Part shown: piece after piece, positions 1-8,114 of the stretch
How positions within the stretch are numbered: position 1 is the stretch's first letter
Layout of the letters: every line of letters begins with the position of its first letter
Assembly (NCBI GenBank): GCA_021804095.1
Contig: JAJZKQ010000007.1
Span: 1-33,048, forward strand
Direction: 5' to 3'
Origin: Microcaldota archaeon
GTDB taxonomy: Archaea > Micrarchaeota > Micrarchaeia > Micrarchaeales > CABMGC01
DNA length: 33,048 bases
Made by a program: the position numbers and the translations under genes
Notes under the pieces: generated by a model
The model's database searches: none
What the model saw: only the letters and a program-made list of their open reading frames with translations
Told to the model about the DNA's origin: nothing

Positions 1-113
1 ATATGGCTGAAAATGCAAATGTTCCAGTATTTTTCGTATCAAGTGGAAGTTCACTCGGAAGGGAATTCCTGATGGGCTTCAAGGGAGTAGGTGCGCTGCT
101 GCGCTACAAATGA
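1..113 (+). CDS. pelA: Pelota-like mRNA surveillance protein, C-terminal end (partial)
   Basis: The reading frame open at the left edge ends with FFVSSGSSLGREFL and then KGVGALLRYK before TGA at 111-113. This fits the C-terminus of archaeal pelota (Dom34), where a short strand with 'SS' is followed by a helix and the ending 'GGIAAILRYK' or similar. Pelota works with aEF1A/aABCE1 to rescue stalled ribosomes. Only about 37 residues are visible, so the call rests on the terminal motif. The first in-window ATG (position 3) is almost certainly internal. A minus-strand open frame overlapping this end looks spurious. Confidence 0.55.
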   Translation, partial: MAENANVPVFFVSSGSSLGREFLMGFKGVGALLRYK

Positions 114-190
114 ACAAACTGTACTCCCAATACCAATAAGTCCTGCATCCTCTCTGCCTGTTGATAATATTCTTATAATTTTCGGTATAG

Positions 191-514
191 CATTACAAAT
201 GTATTGCCGGTGAAATAATGTTGCTGGTCTCTCGTATGTCTGGAATACGTCCTGAAAAGGACTATACCGTATCAAGTGCGACATGCCCAAATGAGACGCA
301 CCACGGCACGCAATCCGTAGTTGAGGATGCGCCTGTTTCCATCCAAAGAAACAGGTATAACGATATATCCTGATTGCATACAGACAGGGACGTATGCAAA
401 GAGAGCACTGATACCTTCAGAGAAGCAACGCAAGGATGCTCTGTGACCTTCCTAGTAATTGTTCCAAAACCCGCTCCGATGCAACATGTGAAGACGGACA
501 GAGACAGAAGCTAA
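191..514 (+). pseudogene. tnpB: Decayed tnpB (IS200/IS605-type) C-terminal remnant
   Basis: One plus-strand frame is open from 191 to 514 apart from a single TGA at 371-373. It reads YTVSSATCPN about 28 codons before that stop and LHTDRDV just after it. In TnpB proteins the C-terminal zinc finger begins with a YTSxxCPxCG-like motif, and the last RuvC acidic motif follows as (A/H)DRDV. Here the second Cys of the first knuckle is replaced and the finger's other Cys pair is absent, so the product cannot be functional. The frame stops at TAA 512-514, immediately before a hairpin typical of the right end of such elements. Similarity was judged by eye from short motifs; no upstream tnpB body is present because pelota ends at 113. 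Confidence 0.5.
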
Positions 515-557
515 GTGAAAGAGGAACCTCCCTCTCTTTAGATGGGAGAGGATGTCA
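515..557 (+). mobile_element. Putative right end / omega-RNA hairpin of a tnpB element
   Basis: Directly after the tnpB-like stop comes GTGAAAGAGGAACC and a hairpin: CTCCCTCT (528-535), loop CTTT, then AGATGGGAG (540-548, one bulged T), followed by AGGATGTCA. The order 'stop codon, GGAACC, C-rich/G-rich hairpin, AGGATGTCA' is what I associate with the 3' end of many IS200/IS605 and IS607 tnpB elements, where it forms the end of the omega (guide scaffold) RNA. In an intact element the guide would follow. There is no sign of tnpA here. The assignment is by pattern only. Confidence 0.42.
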
Positions 558-633
558 GAACTACTCCCAAGTCTGCGCAGTTTCTGAATATGCGGCTATA
601 TGAAACGTCCGCTATCCGTTGGAATTAATCAAC

Positions 634-643
634 CTTTTTAAAG
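634..643 (+). promoter_or_regulatory. TATA-like box of histone gene
   Basis: CTTTTTAAAG lies about 45 bases before the histone ATG. A transcript starting some 25 bases further on would carry a short leader with the Shine-Dalgarno-like GAGGTG at 675-680, five bases before ATG 686. Confidence 0.5.
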
Positions 644-685
644 CTTAACTTCTCAAGCTATTTTGGATTTTTAAGAGGTGTCAAA

Positions 686-1009
686 ATGAGCGATAGAGAA
701 TTCAGTCTGTATGACATTGAACAATTTCTAAGAGAAGCAGGAGCTGAGAAAGTGACTGAAGACGCTGTCTTAAACCTTGAAAAGGAGCTTGCAAAGCTCG
801 CAGACAAGGTAACAGGAAAGGCGATGCGCTATGCTGCACACGCCGGACGTAAAAGACTAATAAAAAAAGAGGACATACTTCTTACCAGAAATATGAAACA
901 GGCACATCTTTATGGCAATCATCCCTATAAGGATCATACCTATAGTACTCCGAATACCTTAAGAAGAAGGCCAAGGATTACAAATACCGCTTCAAAAGTG
1001 CATAGATAG
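686..1009 (+). CDS. Archaeal histone (HMf-type) with basic C-terminal tail
   Basis: DNA-packaging protein. Residues 4-68 form a histone fold: FSLYDIEQFLREAGAEKV (helix 1 and loop 1), a long central helix ending in KAMRYAAHAGRKRL, then the short IKKEDILL segment. Archaeal histones usually end close to this point (65-70 residues). This one continues for about 37 residues, rich in Arg, Lys, His and Tyr (for example TLRRRPRITN). The last 22 or so codons lie antisense to the 3' end of the convergent gene. The start is supported by GAGGTG five bases upstream and a TATA-like box. The fold is clear. The tail may be a genuine histone tail, or readthrough after loss of an earlier stop. A second histone gene lies at the right edge of the window. 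Confidence 0.88.
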   Translation: MSDREFSLYDIEQFLREAGAEKVTEDAVLNLEKELAKLADKVTGKAMRYAAHAGRKRLIKKEDILLTRNMKQAHLYGNHPYKDHTYSTPNTLRRRPRITNTASKVHR

Positions 1010-1977
1010 ATAGTCACATCCCTTTCAGTAGCTCTCTTCAGGTTCATTACTACATGTGTAAGGCTGTATATCTTCCTGCCATACGGTGCTTTCATGCTTC
1101 CATCTGGCTGCCTTATCCCAAGATCTGTAACCTTGAACTTTCTTCTAAGATGAAGGAAAAATTCTATTATCCAAGGTATAAATATTATTATTCCTATTGC
1201 TTCGGCATTTCCCATCACCATTATAGCTACGAAAATCGCTCCTGTGGCATAAGTAAAGGTATCTCCGGGTATTATCTTCGGATTGACTGCGTTAAATGGA
1301 AGGAAAGTAAGCACAGCAGCAACAAACAGCGTTGATAGAAGGGTTCCCATATAACTTCCAAAAAATATCGAATAGACCAAGAAGCCTATTCCTGCTACCA
1401 ATGCCATTCCGGGCTGCAGCCCGTCAAAGCCTCCAAGGAGATTGACTGCGTTAGAAACAAAGACTACTGCAAGAGGTATCACCACTATCGGAAAGAAGAG
1501 CCCCAAATTGACATTTCCAAATATCGGTATGTCTACCGTGCTGACTCCAGCATTTATTGCCATTAGTGGAAGGGCTCCCACAAATGTGAGAACAGGCTTC
1601 TGCCATTGCTTAAGCCCCTGTCTTATATCCATCATGTCTGTACTCTTAACTCTCTTTCTCTGGACATTAATGTCATCAAGGAAACCTACCATTGCGATAA
1701 GCATTACTGACAGGGCAACCGCTAGAAGATCCGACGTGCTTACTACAGGTATGAATACAAAAGTGCCTCCGAAAACATATGCGAGTATTCCGAATATCAC
1801 TCCAGCAGCTACTGCAAGGCCACCACTGCTTGCCATTCTCTTGACCTTCCCTTTGTTTCGGTCTTCTGCTATTATACCCGCATTGTAAAGATATGTTATA
1901 AGGAATTGTGTCGCTACATATGTCACTATGGCAACTATCACTCCAGGAATCAATACCGTCTGGAAGGTTCTATACAT
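940..1977 (-). CDS. UDP-GlcNAc:polyprenyl-phosphate GlcNAc-1-P transferase family protein
   Basis: This is a 345-residue polytopic membrane protein of the GPT/MraY/WecA (PNPT) superfamily, which moves a sugar-1-phosphate from a nucleotide sugar to a polyprenyl (dolichyl) phosphate carrier. Visible motifs are the Mg-binding MVGFLDDIN near residue 100, the conserved NAVNLLGGFDGLQPG loop near residue 180, and a cytosolic HLRRKFKVTD segment near residue 275. About ten hydrophobic segments are present. It plausibly starts lipid-linked glycan assembly for N-glycosylation, in keeping with the GT2 next door and the STT3-like gene at 19.5 kb. A TATA-like GGTATTTAAT about 25 bases before ATG 1977 suggests a leaderless transcript. 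Its 3' end overlaps the histone tail by 70 bases on the other strand. The exact sugar is unknown. Confidence 0.85.
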   Translation of the reverse strand: MYRTFQTVLIPGVIVAIVTYVATQFLITYLYNAGIIAEDRNKGKVKRMASSGGLAVAAGVIFGILAYVFGGTFVFIPVVSTSDLLAVALSVMLIAMVGFLDDINVQRKRVKSTDMMDIRQGLKQWQKPVLTFVGALPLMAINAGVSTVDIPIFGNVNLGLFFPIVVIPLAVVFVSNAVNLLGGFDGLQPGMALVAGIGFLVYSIFFGSYMGTLLSTLFVAAVLTFLPFNAVNPKIIPGDTFTYATGAIFVAIMVMGNAEAIGIIIFIPWIIEFFLHLRRKFKVTDLGIRQPDGSMKAPYGRKIYSLTHVVMNLKRATERDVTIYLCTFEAVFVILGLLLKVFGVL

Positions 1978-2073
1978 ATACTAGAATTAGGAAGTTGACA
2001 AATTAAATACCTTTACGTATATTAGCATCTATGCCTTCCAAAGGCTTCATATGCCTAATCTAATGCAGATTTT

Positions 2074-3198
2074 ATGTATCCAATATTATACTATCCAATT
2101 TTAGGATTCATCTTCCTGGTATTCGCATTTATGATGGTAATAGACCTTGCAGGCATCATAAAGTCTAAAACAAGAAACAAAGCCCATCTCCAATCACGCC
2201 GAGTGGAAACATATCCCTCAATGTATATCCCAAAAACCCTTGTTATAGTGCCCTGCAAAGGAATAGACATTTCGCTTGAAGGAAATCTGAAATCTATAAA
2301 AAATCAGAAGTATAAGAATTTCGATTCTATCGCAGTCGTAGATTCAGAAAACGATCCTGCAATAAAGCATATAAAAAAATCAGGAATGAGATATATCATT
2401 ACAGGTTCAAACTGTAAAGCATGTAGCGGCAAGGTAAAGGCCATAAGCACCGCTCTGGAAAAGTTTGGAAATTACGACGTTTATGTTATAGCGGATTCAG
2501 ATGTGGAAGTGCATGAAGGCTGGCTCGAAAATCTTGTATTGCCTCTTCAAGAAAGCTCTGTAGGCATTTCAACCTCATATCCATACTTCATGCATTCCGG
2601 CGGCTTCTGGTCAAAGATAAAATCAGTATGGGGTCTAGTCGGAGAAGGCCTTATGGAAAACGAATCTACCAGATTCGGCTGGGGAGGCTCCCTGGCATTC
2701 AGAAAAGACCTTATCGGAGGCCCGAAATCCACCACCCTATTCAAGAACTCCCCATATTCAATATCGGACGATATAACCCTCACAAAGATCTCAGAATCGA
2801 AAGGATTGGGAATTGCCTATGTAAAGAAATCCCAGCCAATAGTGAAAACCAACGATAGCTTCAAAACATTCATGGAATGGGCAAACAGGCAGACTGCATT
2901 ATCAATCACGGGGAACAGGAAGAACCTTTATGCTGGAGTAATCTTCTATCTCTCTGAGTCAGTACTGATTCTATCCGGAATATCCCTTTCCATACTAATA
3001 TCTCCTATCTTCCTCCTTCTTCTAATACACTATGCAAAGAGCCTTACTATGATCTGGAAGAGATCAAAACAGAAAGGAGCATATATTATTATAGCAGCAT
3101 TGATGGTTCCATTCATATACTCTTACAATCTTCTGCATGCAAAGGGAACGAAAAGCATAACCTGGAGAGGATCGGTTTATCCTCTGCCTAAAGCCTGA
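2074..3198 (+). CDS. Family 2 glycosyltransferase, membrane-anchored
   Basis: 374 residues: an N-terminal membrane helix (about 2-27), a GT-A domain, then C-terminal membrane helices (about 285-345). GT2 features in order are the nucleotide-binding start TLVIVPCKG, the metal-binding IADSDVEV near residue 140, the acceptor-loop GWGGSLAFRKD near residue 210, the catalytic SISDDITLT near residue 235 and EWANRQ near residue 270. The arrangement resembles ceramide glucosyltransferase/HpnI-like GT2 enzymes (D1, D2, D3, then Q/RxxRW-type motif). It probably adds a sugar to a lipid carrier on the cytosolic face, together with the divergent GlcNAc-1-P transferase. Donor and acceptor cannot be told from the sequence. 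The next gene converges, with 12 bases between the ends. Confidence 0.82.
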   Translation: MYPILYYPILGFIFLVFAFMMVIDLAGIIKSKTRNKAHLQSRRVETYPSMYIPKTLVIVPCKGIDISLEGNLKSIKNQKYKNFDSIAVVDSENDPAIKHIKKSGMRYIITGSNCKACSGKVKAISTALEKFGNYDVYVIADSDVEVHEGWLENLVLPLQESSVGISTSYPYFMHSGGFWSKIKSVWGLVGEGLMENESTRFGWGGSLAFRKDLIGGPKSTTLFKNSPYSISDDITLTKISESKGLGIAYVKKSQPIVKTNDSFKTFMEWANRQTALSITGNRKNLYAGVIFYLSESVLILSGISLSILISPIFLLLLIHYAKSLTMIWKRSKQKGAYIIIAALMVPFIYSYNLLHAKGTKSITWRGSVYPLPKA

Positions 3199-3210
3199 AC
3201 CTGCCTCTGA

Positions 3211-5016
3211 TCACACTGACAAAAACCTTGAAACCGAATCTATTATGTTCCTATTCTCAGATATCTCAACGAATTTGCTTAGCAACGACCTGTAACTGCT
3301 CCATCCGTATCTCTTATCCATAAATATGATGAATGCCCTGTCATTCTCACTTCTAATTGCTCTTCCTGCTGCCTGAGCAGCTCTTATTATCCCCGGTATA
3401 AGATAAGCATATTCAGCACCTTTCCCGTTAAATCTCTTGTTTATGTATTCTATCTTGGCATTTATCTCAAGGCTGGGCTTCTCAAGAGGTATTCCTACTA
3501 TTATTATGCCTTTTATAGCATTGTTTGCATAATCTATTCCCTCGCTCATGCTTCCTCCCATAACCCCGAACATTGTTGAGTCTCTTCCTTTTTTGAATTC
3601 ATCTATGAACTTCTCCACAGCGATGCTCTTCATCTCGCTTCTCTGTATATAATCCACTTCTTTTTTCATGTTTCTGTATACTGAATTCAGGACAGAGAAG
3701 CTTGGAAAAAAAACTGCAAGATTTCCATCTGTTATCATTCTGATCTCTTCGATCCTCTCGGCTATCTTTTTGTATTCTTCATTCGATCTGCTTTCATATT
3801 TTGTAGATACTGTATCATCTATCAGGCAGAGTTTGTTGCCTTTTGGAAAGGGAGAGCCATAATCTTCTGTAATGGCATCGCTTACTCCAAAAAGCTCCTT
3901 ATACATGCGCAGCGGAAGAAGCGTTCCACTCATAAATATATTGGCATAGACTTCATCAAAGAGCCCTATTGCCTTTTCAGGATACAGGCATGTCAGCGAG
4001 AAGCGCAGCCCCTTGTTGTTTTTTGTTATTATGCTGGCTATCGATTCATCTTTCGAATTCAGCGATACAAGGAAATTTGCTATATGCATCAATGCTGATC
4101 TTTTTGCCTTGCTTTCGGTAAGGTACTCTACTCCTGCCTTCTCAAGCTGCTTCGAAACCTCCGAGATATTCTCAACAACTTCTTTAGGTATATCCTCTTT
4201 TTCTACAAACGCTTCGTTCTTTCCAGAAAGCCTTCTTTCAGCTATTTTTTTCAGCATGAACTGAAGATACTCCAAGTCTATGCTGCTGCCTATGGAAATC
4301 AGTTCTTTAGAGGCATTAGCTATCGCATTGGAGCTGAGCGAAGTACTCATATAAGACGAAGCCGCATTAAGTATGTTATGGGCCTCGTCCCATATCACTA
4401 TCGAATTCTCAAGATTGTGTGATATCTTCTTCAGGAAAGATGTCCTGGTGTATGGATTCAGCATATGTGCATAATCTGCTATTACAAAGTCAGCATCTTT
4501 AGCAAGCTGCGTTGCAATCTCATATGCACATATCCCTCTGTTAAACGATTCCTCGAAGAGCGCATTGTGGCCTCTGTAGCTTGCCTCTACCACTTCCTCG
4601 GTTATATTAGAATGTTCCTTGGCATTGGTGTAAAATACGCATCTCTTGCTGCTTACTGCCTTCTCGCATCCTTTATAAAAAGCCTCGCTTTCCAGTGAAT
4701 TTATCTCTGTATTTATGCAGAGATTTCTCTTCCCTACTATATCTATGTATCTTATTCTATTATCGAATTTCTTCCTTATACCAAGAAGCGAGTCAACGGC
4801 TATCTTATGTTGGGATATCTTCGGAGTAAGAAAAAAAAGATCGAGATTGTTATCTATAGCATAGCTCAAAGCAGAAGCGATAGCCGCATCTGTCTTTCCT
4901 GTACCTGTAGGCGCATTTACGAGTATGTTCCTTTTCAGAGAGAGGGCGTTACCGATGCTCTTCATTATGGCTTCCTGGTTGGCTCGTGGCCTGTCAAATC
5001 TGAATAATGTATCCAT
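3211..5016 (-). CDS. XPD/DinG-like superfamily 2 Fe-S DNA helicase
   Basis: A 601-residue SF2 helicase. Walker A NAPTGTGKTD is at 34-43, the DEAH box VIWDEAHN at 207-214, motif V-like GSMSEGIDYANN near 495 and motif VI QAAGRAIRSENDRA near 555. Between Walker A and the DEAH box are four cysteines at 100, 117, 126 and 163, in the place of the XPD 4Fe-4S cluster, followed by DYAHMLNPYTR, which matches the XPD/DinG DY-x2-L segment. Such helicases unwind DNA 5' to 3' in repair. It is the last gene of an apparent operon with the aminopeptidase (24 bases upstream) and peroxiredoxin. XPD versus another archaeal DinG-like paralogue is not resolved. Confidence 0.87.
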   Translation of the reverse strand: MDTLFRFDRPRANQEAIMKSIGNALSLKRNILVNAPTGTGKTDAAIASALSYAIDNNLDLFFLTPKISQHKIAVDSLLGIRKKFDNRIRYIDIVGKRNLCINTEINSLESEAFYKGCEKAVSSKRCVFYTNAKEHSNITEEVVEASYRGHNALFEESFNRGICAYEIATQLAKDADFVIADYAHMLNPYTRTSFLKKISHNLENSIVIWDEAHNILNAASSYMSTSLSSNAIANASKELISIGSSIDLEYLQFMLKKIAERRLSGKNEAFVEKEDIPKEVVENISEVSKQLEKAGVEYLTESKAKRSALMHIANFLVSLNSKDESIASIITKNNKGLRFSLTCLYPEKAIGLFDEVYANIFMSGTLLPLRMYKELFGVSDAITEDYGSPFPKGNKLCLIDDTVSTKYESRSNEEYKKIAERIEEIRMITDGNLAVFFPSFSVLNSVYRNMKKEVDYIQRSEMKSIAVEKFIDEFKKGRDSTMFGVMGGSMSEGIDYANNAIKGIIIVGIPLEKPSLEINAKIEYINKRFNGKGAEYAYLIPGIIRAAQAAGRAIRSENDRAFIIFMDKRYGWSSYRSLLSKFVEISENRNIIDSVSRFLSV

Positions 5017-5040
5017 GAAAAGGCCTAAGTCCTGTCTACC

Positions 5041-7599
5041 TCATGCCTCTTTCTTACTCTCCATGCTGCGTTTCATAAATCTTCTATTTATCTCAATAAT
5101 CTCCATTGTCTTATCTACGGAGTTCCTTATGTCCGCACGCATGTTTTCCTTCTTGCCGAAGAATCTCCTGATTTCAACTACTTCTGATGGATCGCCTATC
5201 AGGCTAAGATTCTCTACATACCTCCCAAGCATATGGGTGCCGCTCTTAAACCTTCCCCTAATCTCCTTCCAATTCTCCCTTGTCCATTTCCATATGACTT
5301 TCCTGCCAAGAGGATTTGAAGAGACATATGCAGGTATAAAGAACGAGTCCTGATATCTTACCTTGTCTGTCAATGAGTAGTCCATAGCTGCTCTAAGCAG
5401 CTTTTCATCCCTGAACATTCCAAGTGCCGCAAGAAATCTTATCTTTTCCTCAGGAGCCTCCTCTTTTTCATAATGTTCGCGCAAATTTCTGTAAATATCG
5501 CCATTTCCCGACCAGGCAACAATGCCATAAACCGCACTTCTTATATCCGGGTCTATGGAAATGCCTTTCAGGCTTCTGTCGAAAAGCTTGTTTGACTTAT
5601 TTACTGTCATATGCTCTCCTGTAAGCCCTGAACCGAGTATAGCTGAGCTTCTCATCAATGCTGTAGTCGGGCTCTCTTCAGGGTTCTTCTTCCAGCCTAC
5701 CTGCTTTATTATGTCCATGCTATACTCCCTGAATATCCTTTCCAGCCTCTCGCTCTCTGTGAACTCCTTTTCATAAAACAGAGTATACAATCCCCTGAGG
5801 TGAGAAAGGATTCCGAGATTCATGGGATACTTTGCGGCGAAGCAGTATTTTTCTATGAAATCGAGGTATTCACCGAGCGTAACAAGGTTTTTCTTCATAT
5901 AAGCGTAAAGGTCGTTCTCAACTCCCCATGCATCAAGGCCTTTTACCTCATTCTCCTTTATCATCTCCCCAATGCTCTCAAGCATATCCTGATTATAAAA
6001 TACCCTATAAAATCCGCTCTGGCCGAAATTAAGTTTTGGCTTCTTGCCCTTTTCAACATTAACTGAGAGCGCTCCGCCCCGCATCAGAAAAGACTCTCTT
6101 CCTTTCCCATCGAGATATCCTATATCTACCGGTATGAGCCATTTTGTATTTTCATCTCTGCTATCCATCAGCATAAATCTTTTCTGCCTTAGCGCAAGCC
6201 TGCCTCCTCTCTTTTCAACCACTATTCCAGGATATCCTTCATTATCTATCCAGCTCTTGGCCACCATAGGCAGATATCTTCCTTTTCCTTCTTTCACAGA
6301 GGCTCTGCCTATGGCATTCCAGAGATCATACTTATCAGCGTTGGAGTAAGCATGTTTCCTAAGGTAGGCATTCAATCCCTTCCTGAAATTAGATTTGCCA
6401 ACAAAGTTCTCAAGCATGTTTAGGACAGCACCTCCTTTATTGTAACTTATATCGTCGAATATCTGATCTATCTCTTCAGGCGTGTCAACCTTGACGCTTA
6501 TCGGATGGGTAGCCTTGAGCTGGTCGACTGCAAATGCGGCTCCAACCACCTCTGCCACATATCTATTCATCATCTCCCACTCCGGGAATACTGCATCAAG
6601 AGCCTTATAGCTCATAAAATTGGCAAAACTCTCATTAAGCCATAAATCATTCCACCATTTCATCGTTACAAGATCTCCGAACCACTGATGTACAAATTCA
6701 TGGGCTATTACCTCTGCTATTCTCTGTTTTGTAGCTATCGCGCTGTTTACGTCACCAAGAAGCGCAGTCTCTCTGAATGTTATAGCCCCCCAATTCTCCA
6801 TGGCTCCTGCAGCAAAGTCCGGTATAGCTATAAGGTCCATCTTAGGCAGGGGGAATTTTATTCCGAAATACTTTTCGTAATAAGAGAGAAATTTTACTGC
6901 GTATTCAAGTGCAAGCTTGGAATACTTCTCTCTGCCTGGTGTAGTTACCAAACCTATTTCAATATTCCTGTATCTGGAAGTATTTCTTACAAAATCTCCA
7001 ACCCCAAGGTATAAGAGATATGTCGACATCTTAGGGGTAGGCATAAAAGAAACCACCTTCTTTCCGTTCTCACTCTTCTTCACCGATCTGGCAGGCATGT
7101 TTGAGATGCATGACATTCCTTCCGGAACAATCATGGAAACATCAAAAACGGCTTTGAACTCAGGCTCATCAAAGCATGGAAAAGCATTCCTTGCATTTGC
7201 AGGCTCAAACTGCGTAGTGAGAAGATAGCCGCTTCCCTTTGGCCCATCATACCTGCTTCTGTAGAAACCGTAAAGCTTGTCATTATGTATTCCTGTAAAT
7301 TCTATCTCTATTCTTATTCTTCCGGAAACAGGTTTCCCAAGCCTTAACTCAAGAATGGATTTCCCCATGTCTCTCAGTATCTCCGCTTTTTCTCTTCCTG
7401 TACCGCTCTCAACATACGCCGCATCTATCTCAAGTTCTCCCGCATTCAATTTTATGCTTCTCACTGTCTTCTCTGCTTCTGCATCTATCTTGGCAGATGC
7501 CTTGTAGACAAACCGCTCCATGTCAGGCTCAAATGCAAGCTCATATCTTTTGGGAATGACGCTTCTTCCCAATGTATAATGCTCTTCTCTCTTATCCAT
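5041..7599 (-). CDS. M1 family zinc aminopeptidase (tricorn-factor / aminopeptidase N type)
   Basis: 852 residues, with the usual M1 layout. An N-terminal beta domain contains the N-terminus-anchoring GAMEN motif at 265-269. The zinc site is HEFVH at 300-304, with the third ligand E323 in WLNESFA 18 residues on, the spacing expected for gluzincins. A C-terminal helical (ERAP1-like) domain fills about 530-850. No signal peptide is visible, so it is probably cytosolic and trims peptides released by the proteasome or similar proteases. It sits 9 bases downstream of the peroxiredoxin gene and 24 bases upstream of the helicase. Motifs look intact. Confidence 0.93.
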   Translation of the reverse strand: MDKREEHYTLGRSVIPKRYELAFEPDMERFVYKASAKIDAEAEKTVRSIKLNAGELEIDAAYVESGTGREKAEILRDMGKSILELRLGKPVSGRIRIEIEFTGIHNDKLYGFYRSRYDGPKGSGYLLTTQFEPANARNAFPCFDEPEFKAVFDVSMIVPEGMSCISNMPARSVKKSENGKKVVSFMPTPKMSTYLLYLGVGDFVRNTSRYRNIEIGLVTTPGREKYSKLALEYAVKFLSYYEKYFGIKFPLPKMDLIAIPDFAAGAMENWGAITFRETALLGDVNSAIATKQRIAEVIAHEFVHQWFGDLVTMKWWNDLWLNESFANFMSYKALDAVFPEWEMMNRYVAEVVGAAFAVDQLKATHPISVKVDTPEEIDQIFDDISYNKGGAVLNMLENFVGKSNFRKGLNAYLRKHAYSNADKYDLWNAIGRASVKEGKGRYLPMVAKSWIDNEGYPGIVVEKRGGRLALRQKRFMLMDSRDENTKWLIPVDIGYLDGKGRESFLMRGGALSVNVEKGKKPKLNFGQSGFYRVFYNQDMLESIGEMIKENEVKGLDAWGVENDLYAYMKKNLVTLGEYLDFIEKYCFAAKYPMNLGILSHLRGLYTLFYEKEFTESERLERIFREYSMDIIKQVGWKKNPEESPTTALMRSSAILGSGLTGEHMTVNKSNKLFDRSLKGISIDPDIRSAVYGIVAWSGNGDIYRNLREHYEKEEAPEEKIRFLAALGMFRDEKLLRAAMDYSLTDKVRYQDSFFIPAYVSSNPLGRKVIWKWTRENWKEIRGRFKSGTHMLGRYVENLSLIGDPSEVVEIRRFFGKKENMRADIRNSVDKTMEIIEINRRFMKRSMESKKEA

Positions 7600-7608
7600 A
7601 ACCTACAC

Positions 7609-8073
7609 CTATTTTGAGGACGATTTTCCGTTAAGGAAAGCCAAAACCTCTTTATCATGGTGCGCTGCATCTACCTTTTGGAATATCTCTAAAATCTTCC
7701 CTTTCTCGTCTATTATAAATGTCTTTCTAAGAGTTCCTTCTCCGAAGATGCCCCTGCTTCCATAAGCCTCGTACTCTTTTATTGTCTTCTTTTCAGGATC
7801 CGAGAGCAGCAGAAATCCAAGTCCATACTTATTCGTGAATTTCGCATGGGAATCCAGACTGTCAGCGCTAATTCCCACGACTTCAGCGCCCTTCTTTCTT
7901 ATTTCACCTATGGATGAATTCAGGCATTTAGCCTCTGCCGTGCATCCTGGTGTATCATCCTTCGGATAAAAATACAATACAAGTCTCTTTCCCCTGAAAT
8001 CTGCAAGTTTATGTCTCTTTCCATCAGATCCTTCAAGCGAAAAGTCCGGTGCGGTTTCTCCTTTTTCTAACAT
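7609..8073 (-). CDS. bcp: Peroxiredoxin, Bcp/PrxQ type
   Basis: 154-residue thioredoxin-fold thiol peroxidase that reduces hydrogen peroxide and organic hydroperoxides. The active-site segment [15 protein letters not shown] gives the peroxidatic Cys44. A second Cys at 50 could serve as resolving Cys, with five residues between them. In the well-known E. coli Bcp the two are four residues apart, so this is a small variation. The conserved Arg and 'KTFIIDEKG' strand of the family are also present. It is the first gene of the minus-strand operon with the M1 aminopeptidase and XPD-like helicase, and diverges from the 8115 gene across 41 bases. Confidence 0.93.
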   Translation of the reverse strand: MLEKGETAPDFSLEGSDGKRHKLADFRGKRLVLYFYPKDDTPGCTAEAKCLNSSIGEIRKKGAEVVGISADSLDSHAKFTNKYGLGFLLLSDPEKKTIKEYEAYGSRGIFGEGTLRKTFIIDEKGKILEIFQKVDAAHHDKEVLAFLNGKSSSK

Positions 8074-8114
8074 GGTAACACAAAATCTACTGCCACAAAC
8101 AACTATTTATACTA

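Noticed and set aside
51-290. 79-residue minus-strand frame at the left end
   Set aside because: It overlaps the pelota end and the tnpB-like remnant on the other strand, has no recognisable motif, and no start signal.
290-620. Possible RNase P RNA, because of several hairpins
   Set aside because: Neither the GAGGAAAGUC-type nor the ACAGAAxxxGGCUUA-type conserved core is present on either strand. The tnpB remnant explains the motifs better.
1442-1888. 148-residue plus-strand frame inside the sugar-phosphate transferase gene
   Set aside because: It is the antisense shadow of a gene with clear PNPT motifs.
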